This document shows positions 7,705-12,341 of a stretch of DNA of 12,341 nucleotides, in pieces. Numbering within the stretch: position 1 is the stretch's first letter; the number at the start of each line of letters is the position of its first letter. The stretch spans positions 5,953-18,293 of the forward strand of contig DAYE01000066.1 of the NCBI GenBank assembly GCA_002506745.1, written 5' to 3'. This stretch comes from Euryarchaeota archaeon UBA33. GTDB lineage: Archaea > Thermoplasmatota > E2 > DHVEG-1. The notes beneath the pieces are model-generated. The model was given only the letters and a program-made list of their open reading frames with translations, searched no databases and was not told the DNA's origin. A program made the translations under genes and the position numbers.

Positions 7705-8580
7705 ATGATGAGGAAATGTTTAGTGATAGGAATCATCCTCTTAATCACAGGAACCAGCATCATTACCGCTCAAAAAACCATGTGTACCCATCAGACATTT
7801 CTGGGAGACGTTTTTGGTCTGCAAAGTAATATCGTCGTCTCCTGGTCTGCAAATCAGACCCAAGAGCCACTTGTTCCACTGGGGCCCCCTCAGCTCATCA
7901 CTCTCGATGTCTCACACAATGTTTACAGAGGTTATCTTGGTCGACTCATTCTCCTCTATTGTTCTCTTACAAAACAGATTGTCAATATGTCGATAGAGAT
8001 TATCGATAAACCTGATTATTGTTCAGTAACCCTTTCACCATCGTACCTACGCTTTCCCATCAGCGAAACACCCGTAGAACAACATACGAATTTAACAGTC
8101 GCAGTCAATGACCATGCACCTGCGTATTATACATGCTTTGTTAAAATAAAAGCATCTGTCGGTGCTATGTTTGGTCCTTTTGGTGCTCTTCCATTCGTCC
8201 ATGGATTTGAACAAAACTTTTGCCTTACTTTTATCCCTGGATACCTCCCTCGCATCGTAGTCATACCAGCCAGCGATTATATCAATGTTACTCCGGGTAA
8301 TACCTCACATCTGCTAATTAATATTACAAATACAGGGAATGGAAAAACCGTGGTAATGACCCAGGTTGTAGACTGGCCTTCTGGTGATTGGTTAGTTTCA
8401 ATACCCTCGGTCGTATTAGACATGAATACCAGCGATGAGATTTGTGTCTCTGTTGTTCCACCGAGTGATTTCAATGGAACAGATACCATTACGATTTCGT
8501 TTACCCCATACAAGGCTGATGATTATAATCAACACGGGGCGCCAGTGAATATTACCATCACGGTCATCTGCGAACCATAG
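7705..8580 (+). CDS. Secreted protein of unknown function, second of a tandem paralog pair
   Basis: This 291-aa protein is a paralog of the preceding gene. The shared landmarks are GLQSNIVVSWSAN (38-50), DKPDYC (101-106), DHAPAYY (136-142), GPFGALP (157-163) and NTGNGKT (209-215). The signal peptide is MMRKCLVIGIILLITGTSIITAQ, probably cut near 20-25. No C-terminal membrane anchor or sorting motif is visible. The C-terminal third (about 185-290) looks like a NEW3/CARDB beta-sandwich. It differs from its neighbour in having nine N-glycosylation sequons rather than four, and eight cysteines rather than two. This suggests a more glycosylated, possibly disulfide-bonded form. The start could be either of two adjacent ATGs (7705 or 7708). 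Its function is unknown. The identical layout and operon suggest the two proteins act together or in alternation. Confidence 0.8.
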   Translation: MMRKCLVIGIILLITGTSIITAQKTMCTHQTFLGDVFGLQSNIVVSWSANQTQEPLVPLGPPQLITLDVSHNVYRGYLGRLILLYCSLTKQIVNMSIEIIDKPDYCSVTLSPSYLRFPISETPVEQHTNLTVAVNDHAPAYYTCFVKIKASVGAMFGPFGALPFVHGFEQNFCLTFIPGYLPRIVVIPASDYINVTPGNTSHLLINITNTGNGKTVVMTQVVDWPSGDWLVSIPSVVLDMNTSDEICVSVVPPSDFNGTDTITISFTPYKADDYNQHGAPVNITITVICEP

Positions 8581-8612
8581 TAATGTATGTAGAATGGATT
8601 TGGGGAGTATAC

Positions 8613-8669
8613 ATGGAAGGGTTCTTGGTGAAGAAATGATTGGTGATTGGAATTATTCATTTTTTTAGA
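8613..8669 (+). pseudogene. Possible decayed 5' end of a third secreted-protein copy
   Basis: From the GTG at 8628 the reading is M-K-K-stop-L-V-I-G-I-I-H-F-F. The second paralog begins M-R-K-C-L-V-I-G-I-I-L-L. The bases align closely, with the Cys codon TGT replaced by TGA. A GGGGAG site lies 5 nt before an ATG at 8613 in the same frame. The frame closes again at TAG 8667-8669, and nothing after it resembles the paralogs. It may be the stub of a deleted third copy. A chance match to a hydrophobic signal-peptide pattern cannot be excluded on so short a stretch. Confidence 0.35.
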
Positions 8670-8761
8670 AAACATTGATGAATACTTTCACTCACCCCTA
8701 CTTGATATTTATATCCAAGAACGACCATCCCATGATTAATTGACCTTGAGTTACGGAGGAC

Positions 8762-8784
8762 ATGCCAGCCAAGAATGCTGGCAT
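8762..8784. repeat. Strong 8-bp hairpin
   Basis: ATGCCAGC (8762-8769) and GCTGGCAT (8777-8784) are perfect reverse complements around a 7-nt loop. The stem is mostly GC, in an otherwise AT-rich spacer. It is not followed directly by a T-run, so it does not look like a bacterial-type terminator. An RNA structure or a protein-binding palindrome are both possible. Confidence 0.6.
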
Positions 8785-8820
8785 ATCTGCCACTTTCCCT
8801 TTGCATCTGCATCCCATCCC

Positions 8821-8840
8821 TCTCTTCTTTTTTTCTTTTT
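8821..8840 (+). terminator. T-rich tract, possible archaeal terminator
   Basis: A run of 20 pyrimidines, mostly T, lies downstream of the hairpin and just before the next promoter. Euryarchaeal RNA polymerase can stop at such U-rich tracts. It is 240 nt past the last secreted-protein stop, so it may end that operon's message or a separate small RNA. Confidence 0.35.
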
Positions 8841-8852
8841 CATCCAAAAGAG

Positions 8853-8861
8853 TTTTATATA
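8853..8861 (+). promoter_or_regulatory. TATA promoter for the small zinc protein
   Basis: TTTTATATA is a near-consensus archaeal TATA box with purine-rich AAAAGAG just before it. Transcription would start near 8883, upstream of the ribosome site at 8911-8917. Confidence 0.55.
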
Positions 8862-8910
8862 CAAATCTCATAAAGAAATGTGATCACAACCGGAAAATGG
8901 AAGTGGTTTA

Positions 8911-8917
8911 GGAGGAG
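8911..8917 (+). promoter_or_regulatory. Strong ribosome site with unusual spacing
   Basis: GGAGGAG is the strongest Shine-Dalgarno match near this gene, but the first in-frame ATG (8935) is 19 nt beyond GGAGG. An in-frame ATT at 8923 lies 7 nt away, the normal distance. No in-frame ATG, GTG or TTG exists between the upstream stop (8881) and 8935. Confidence 0.6.
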
Positions 8918-8934
8918 TACATATTTCAGAAAAA

Positions 8935-9165
8935 ATGTGCGAGATGTGTAAACAAAAATTCCATCTCCAGGAGCATCAAAGCGGTTTGGTCTTTGATGAT
9001 AAATTTTTCATCTGTGAGGACTGCCGGACGAACACACCAGAACCGGAGATGCAAGGATGGTCACAAAGCACCATGCGTTCACCTGCTTCAGCGATGCCAA
9101 TCTCCCTGTGGCTCATCCAAGAGCAGAATAAGAACAAGCCACCGTTCTCAAGAAGAAAAGAATAA
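8935..9165 (+). CDS. Small double-CxxC zinc-binding protein of unknown function
   Basis: This 76-aa protein begins MCEMCKQKF and continues to FFICEDCRTN. The two CxxC pairs are C2/C5 and C27/C30, spaced to bind one zinc ion as a ribbon. The spacer contains HLQEH, whose His residues might also ligate. The C-terminal half (about 42-76) has MPISLWLIQEQNKNK and a basic tail FSRRKE, which could bind nucleic acid or a partner. I cannot name the family. If the ATT at 8923 is used, the protein gains four residues (MSEK in front of MCEMC). It has its own TATA box and ends 76 nt before ipk, on the same strand. A regulatory role for the neighbouring operon is only a guess from position. The protein is short, but the Cys pattern and ribosome site make a real gene likely. 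Confidence 0.72.
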   Translation: MCEMCKQKFHLQEHQSGLVFDDKFFICEDCRTNTPEPEMQGWSQSTMRSPASAMPISLWLIQEQNKNKPPFSRRKE

Positions 9166-9209
9166 CAAATATTCTGTGACATTCAGGGTATCAGCAATCA
9201 ATCAAAATC

Positions 9210-9219
9210 CTTTTTTATA
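9210..9219 (+). promoter_or_regulatory. TATA box for the isoprenoid operon, leaderless spacing
   Basis: CTTTTTTATA is centred about 26 nt before the ipk ATG at 9242, so transcription would begin at or very near the start codon. Only a weak GGGT lies between. The same T-run could also end transcription of the small zinc protein. Confidence 0.5.
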
Positions 9220-9241
9220 GCCAGTCTCATGCGGGTAGCAT

Positions 9242-10024
9242 ATGTTTATCATCAAACTCGGCGGGAGTGTTATTACCAACAAAGCAAAAGAATGCTGTTT
9301 CAAACAAGAGGTAATGGACCAACTTGCTGCAGAATTAAAACATGCGAACCAAGAGATCATTTTAATTCATGGCGCAGGGTCGTTCGGTCATATCCTTGCG
9401 AAACAATATAAATTAAACGATGGGTTCAAAAGAAAAAAACAGATCGAAGGATTTGCCCTGACGCAAGCAATGGTTCAACGGTTAAACAATCTCGTTCTTG
9501 CATCGCTCCATAATCATGACATTCCTGCAGTATCCATCCCCCCACATGCCGTCCTATCCCTATCGAATCACAAACTTTCACGCATAGATTACACGGTGTT
9601 CAAAAAATACCTTGCTTTAGAATTCATGCCAGTCAGTTTTGGTGACGTCGCCCTTGATAATCAACTCGGATTTTCTATCTGCTCAGGAGATTTGCTCATC
9701 CAACAGCTCGCAGTAGAGTTTAAACCAGAAAAAGTGATTTTCGTCATTGACGAGGATGGATTATACTCCGCCAATCCAAAGACCAACAAGAACGCAACCT
9801 TCTTTGAACAAACAACGGTAAAAGATTTAGAAAAACTCACGACATCACTAAACGCACACGCAGATGTGACAGAAGGGATGAAAGGAAAAATTCACACCAT
9901 CAAACAGATAGCAAAAACAGGTGCTGACACTATCTTATTGAATGGGAATATTCATAACAGATTATATGATACCTTAAAAGGGAAGAAGGTACGATCCACC
10001 ATCGTTTACGGTGATAAAATATGA
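9242..10024 (+). CDS. ipk: Isopentenyl phosphate kinase
   Basis: This cytosolic kinase makes IPP from isopentenyl phosphate and ATP, the defining step of the archaeal mevalonate route. The 260-aa protein has the amino-acid-kinase fold. KLGGSVIT (5-12) carries the phosphate-binding Lys5 and glycines. HGAGSFGH (43-50) ends in His50, the histidine that separates IPK from acetylglutamate and other related kinases. PVSFGDVALD (130-139), SGDLL (148-152), DEDGLYSANP (170-179) and DVTEGMKGK (208-216) complete the pattern. It overlaps the isomerase gene by four bases (ATGA), so the two are coupled. A TATA box about 26 nt upstream and no strong ribosome site suggest a leaderless message. The length and motif order are normal for the family. 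Confidence 0.96.
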   Translation: MFIIKLGGSVITNKAKECCFKQEVMDQLAAELKHANQEIILIHGAGSFGHILAKQYKLNDGFKRKKQIEGFALTQAMVQRLNNLVLASLHNHDIPAVSIPPHAVLSLSNHKLSRIDYTVFKKYLALEFMPVSFGDVALDNQLGFSICSGDLLIQQLAVEFKPEKVIFVIDEDGLYSANPKTNKNATFFEQTTVKDLEKLTTSLNAHADVTEGMKGKIHTIKQIAKTGADTILLNGNIHNRLYDTLKGKKVRSTIVYGDKI

Positions 10025-11067
10025 ACCAAACGGAGGAAAGGAAACGCGATCATGTACAGATTTCATTAAAAGAAAACGTATCTGCTCATTATAATTATTG
10101 GGACGACGTCCATCTGATGCATAACGCGCTCCCGGAGATCAATGAAAATGATATTGATCTTTCGACCCAGTTGTTTGGAAAGAAACTGAATGCACCGCTC
10201 ATCATCTCAGGCATGACCGGTGGGTACTCCGAAGGTAAGAAGATCAACGAGCATTTAGCCGCTGCCGCATCCACATACCAAATCGGCATGGGGGTCGGCT
10301 CCCAACGTGCGGCCCTCGAAAACCAGAAACTTGCGGAAACCTACAGCGTCATCAAAGAATATGATATCCCATTGAAGATCGCAAATATCGGTGCATCTCA
10401 GATGGTTCTCTGGGATAAACAACAGATCCTTGAGAACGCAGGAAAGATTGTCGAGATGATCGATGCAGACGTCCTCGCGGTCTGTTTGAACTTCTTGCAA
10501 GAGGCAATACAACCAGAAGGCGAGGCACAAGCAAAAGGATGCCTTGCGACCATTGACATGCTATCACGAGAATTCAGCCGTCCGATCATCATCAAGGAGA
10601 GTGGCGCGGGTATCTCTGGCAAGATTGCACATCAATTAAAAAAGACGAAGATCTGCGGCATTGACGTCGGAGGCGCAGGCGGCACGTCGTTTTCTGCAGT
10701 AGAGTATTACCGTGCAAAGATGAAAGGAGACGCCCATAGCATGCGTGCTGGTCAGACATTCTGGGATTGGGGCATCCCGACGCCAACATGTATTCTTGAG
10801 GTCGGAAAAGCGATCAGCTGGGAGTTACCCATCATTGCGACCGGTGGGGTCCGCCATGGACTGGATATCGCAAAAGCCCTTGTTCTTGGCGCAAGCGCCG
10901 CAGGCATGGCGCATGCACTGCTGAAACCAGCAATGAAGGATAAAAAATCTCTGGAGCAGGAGCTTGATATCATCACTCGAGAGCTCCGTATCGCGATGTT
11001 CCTTGTCGGTGTCGATACTGTCGAAAAACTATCAACGGTGGAAGTAAGATATGGATCTACAGACTGA
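10021..11067 (+). CDS. fni: Type 2 isopentenyl-diphosphate delta-isomerase (FMN-dependent)
   Basis: This enzyme interconverts IPP and DMAPP using reduced FMN and Mg2+. The 348-aa TIM barrel shows the family blocks: KRDH 8-11, EDVHL-like WDDVHLMHNALPEI 27-40, SGMTGG 63-68, GVGSQRAALE 91-100, NIGASQ 122-127, KESGAGIS 192-199, DVGGAGGTSF 215-224 and ATGGVRHGLD 273-282. The oddity is the substrate/Mg block at 155-161. It is normally H-L-N-x-x-Q-E but here reads C-L-N-F-L-Q-E, so the conserved His155 is Cys. The codon is TGT, two changes from a His codon, so a single sequencing error is unlikely. The rest of the site (Asn157, Gln160, Glu161) is intact, so I expect activity. It starts inside the ipk stop, and its 3' end overlaps the next gene by 17 nt. 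Confidence 0.95.
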   Translation: MNQTEERKRDHVQISLKENVSAHYNYWDDVHLMHNALPEINENDIDLSTQLFGKKLNAPLIISGMTGGYSEGKKINEHLAAAASTYQIGMGVGSQRAALENQKLAETYSVIKEYDIPLKIANIGASQMVLWDKQQILENAGKIVEMIDADVLAVCLNFLQEAIQPEGEAQAKGCLATIDMLSREFSRPIIIKESGAGISGKIAHQLKKTKICGIDVGGAGGTSFSAVEYYRAKMKGDAHSMRAGQTFWDWGIPTPTCILEVGKAISWELPIIATGGVRHGLDIAKALVLGASAAGMAHALLKPAMKDKKSLEQELDIITRELRIAMFLVGVDTVEKLSTVEVRYGSTD

Positions 11068-12034
11068 ACTTGTAAAACGAGCAGAGATGTTTAACATCTA
11101 TTGGCAACAGTACCTGCAGATAAAAAAACCGACGAAGCTGTACGAGGCGTCGCAACATCTTCCCGCTGCGGGTGGGAAACGGATCAGACCATTCCTCACA
11201 TTGACTTCCTGCGAAAGCGTCTCAGGGGACTTGCAGAAAGCACTCCCGCTTGCCACTGGACTGGAATTGATACATAATTTCACATTGATTCATGATGATA
11301 TCATGGATCATTCCTTATTACGACGCAACCTTCCTGCGGTGCACGTTAAATTCGGCGAACCCGCCGCAATCCTAGCGGGGGATTTGTTATTCGCGAAGGC
11401 TTTTGAGGCACTCCTTGCTGTATCCATTGATTTTTCAACCTATAAACTCCTGCAACAGGATTTCATTGACGGCATCATAGCGATTTGCGAAGGACAACAA
11501 TTGGATATGGAGTTTGAAGGACGTAAAACAGTAACCGAGCAGGAATACCTTGATATGATTGGGAAGAAAACCGGCGCGTTATTTGAATTGGCTGGGAAAG
11601 GTGGTGGGTTGATCGGTGGTGGGAACCCATCCGAGGTCTCTGCTTTGCAGACCTATGGGATGACGATGGGGTTAGCGTTTCAGATTTGGGATGATTACCT
11701 GGACATGAGCAGTACGGCAACGACACTGGGCAAGGACATCGGCAATGACATCAGAAATGGAAAAAAGACGCTCATCGCGGTTCATAGTCTTACGCATGCC
11801 ATCGGGAAACACAAGAAACTGCTCGATGATGTGTTCGGGAACCATGCTGCATCGGAACATGAGGTCGCACTCGTCTACGACCTCTTCAATGAACTTGGAT
11901 CCATCGAGTATGCACAACACCGTGCATTACAGTTGGTCAACCAGGCAAAAGATGCATTAGCAATCATAAAACCATCTGATGCCAAAGAACTCTTATATCA
12001 ACTGATCGAGTATACCATCCAACGAGAAAAGTAA
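11051..12034 (+). CDS. idsA: Short-chain polyprenyl diphosphate synthase, probably geranylgeranyl diphosphate synthase
   Basis: This enzyme condenses IPP with DMAPP and its products to a C15-C20 chain, the precursor of archaeal ether lipids. The 327-aa all-helical protein has GGKRIRP (41-47), the first Asp-rich motif DDIMD (82-86) followed by LLRR, and the second Asp-rich motif DDYLD (214-218). KKTGALFE (172-179), FQIWDDYLD and NGKKTL (236-241) are also typical. Phe77, five residues before the first Asp-rich motif, is the bulky residue expected in archaeal type I GGPP synthases and points to a C20 product. The chain length remains an inference. The start overlaps the isomerase by 17 nt, with GGTGG about 9 nt upstream. 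RNase J, which I recall often lying between these genes in methanogens, is absent here. Confidence 0.95.
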   Translation: MDLQTELVKRAEMFNIYWQQYLQIKKPTKLYEASQHLPAAGGKRIRPFLTLTSCESVSGDLQKALPLATGLELIHNFTLIHDDIMDHSLLRRNLPAVHVKFGEPAAILAGDLLFAKAFEALLAVSIDFSTYKLLQQDFIDGIIAICEGQQLDMEFEGRKTVTEQEYLDMIGKKTGALFELAGKGGGLIGGGNPSEVSALQTYGMTMGLAFQIWDDYLDMSSTATTLGKDIGNDIRNGKKTLIAVHSLTHAIGKHKKLLDDVFGNHAASEHEVALVYDLFNELGSIEYAQHRALQLVNQAKDALAIIKPSDAKELLYQLIEYTIQREK

Positions 12035-12036
12035 CC

Positions 12037-12341
12037 ATGTCTACTCAGAGGATACAGGGTGAGGCACGGAGGTTCGCGTTACAGAACGCGGTGTTTTTCA
12101 ACGGAAAAGCCAACGAAAAAGCTGTTGTTGGGAAAGTCATCGCTGCTTTGAAAAAAGACGGTGTGACCCCCGCAGAGATCATACCGGTCGTCTCCAAGGT
12201 CGTTGTACAAGTAAATGCCATGTCCGTAGATGATCAGCTCGCTGAGCTCACCAAGTTAGCTCCTGAGTTATTGCAAAAAGAAAAGAAAGAGAAGGATTTC
12301 TCTCTTCCCCCGTTGCCTTTTGCTGAAAAAGGAAAGGTCGT
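12037..12341 (+). CDS. gltX: Glutamyl-tRNA synthetase, archaeal type, N-terminal part (cut by window edge)
   Basis: Only the first 101 residues lie in the window and there is no stop. They match the N-terminal helical domain that archaeal and eukaryotic GluRS/GlnRS enzymes carry before the catalytic domain. The landmarks are FALQNAVFFNGKANEKAVVGKV (residues 14-35, first part quoted only as the typical ALQNAV...GKA pattern), IIPVVSKVV (46-54), and LPPLPFAEKGKV (90-101), which normally comes just before the ATP-binding HIGH region. The enzyme charges tRNA-Glu, and also tRNA-Gln in archaea that then amidate it. The ATG follows the idsA stop by 2 nt, so it is the fourth gene of this operon. The idsA-gltX adjacency is one I recall from other archaea. 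Confidence 0.92.
   Translation, partial: MSTQRIQGEARRFALQNAVFFNGKANEKAVVGKVIAALKKDGVTPAEIIPVVSKVVVQVNAMSVDDQLAELTKLAPELLQKEKKEKDFSLPPLPFAEKGKV

Larger units (their letters stand above)
8581..8922. other. Gene-poor stretch between the secreted-protein operon and the small zinc protein
   Basis: No convincing gene lies here. In order it contains a possible remnant of a third signal peptide (8613-8669), a TATA-like palindrome GATATTTATATC (8704-8715), a strong hairpin (8762-8784), a pyrimidine/T-rich tract (8821-8840), a good TATA box (8853-8861) and a strong ribosome site (8911-8917). The order TATA, hairpin, T-tract would suit a small untranslated RNA from about 8737 to 8840, but this is unproven. 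Confidence 0.6.

Noticed and set aside
8637..8639. TGA in the third signal-peptide-like stretch as a selenocysteine or recoded codon
   Set aside because: The frame closes again at TAG 8667-8669, no protein domain follows, and no supporting RNA element is visible.
8762..8911. A 49-codon frame from ATG 8762 to TAG 8911, after GGAGG
   Set aside because: The ribosome site is only 2 nt from the ATG. The product is a low-complexity His/Pro/Phe/Ser run with no recognisable pattern, and the frame runs through the hairpin, the T-tract and a good TATA box.

Overview
The window reads as a piece of an archaeal chromosome. The strongest evidence is a tight cluster of isopentenyl phosphate kinase, FMN-type (type 2) IPP isomerase and a geranylgeranyl diphosphate synthase, followed by a glutamyl-tRNA synthetase with the archaeal N-terminal domain. 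TATA-like boxes, one with a CGAAA-type BRE, sit about 25-57 nt before several start codons. The signal peptides of two secreted proteins (a LLFVGTGF/LLITGTS-type core) and their NEW3-like C-terminal domains resemble what I recall from uncultured Thermoplasmatota. That placement is an inference, not something the sequence proves.

Layout. Positions 43-6555 are all on the minus strand. Read in the direction of transcription they are: an RNA m5C methyltransferase of the NOL1/NOP2/Sun family; a likely operon of exonuclease III, an M32 carboxypeptidase and a cofactor-dependent phosphoglycerate mutase; and a two-gene ABC-2 exporter whose ATPase carries an N-terminal zinc ribbon. A 192-nt divergent promoter region (6556-6747) separates these from the plus-strand half. 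That half begins with two tandem paralogous secreted proteins of unknown function (6748-8580). A 342-354 nt gene-poor stretch follows. It holds what looks like the decayed start of a third copy, a strong 8-bp hairpin, a T-rich tract and a promoter. Then come a small double-CxxC protein (to 9165) and the isoprenoid operon ipk-fni-idsA-gltX, which runs off the right edge.

How the genes work together. Ipk makes IPP from isopentenyl phosphate, Fni interconverts IPP and DMAPP, and IdsA condenses them to GGPP for archaeal ether lipids. Together they form the last part of the archaeal mevalonate route. The minus-strand genes are housekeeping: tRNA/rRNA modification, base-excision repair, peptide turnover and glycolysis/gluconeogenesis. 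The ABC exporter probably moves a lipid, drug or similar substrate.

I found no defence system, CRISPR array, mobile element or RNA gene that I could support. The points most worth a second look are the secreted paralog pair with its possible third remnant, a His-to-Cys change in the active-site block of the IPP isomerase, a possible AUU start codon on the small zinc protein, and the zinc-ribbon ABC ATPase.
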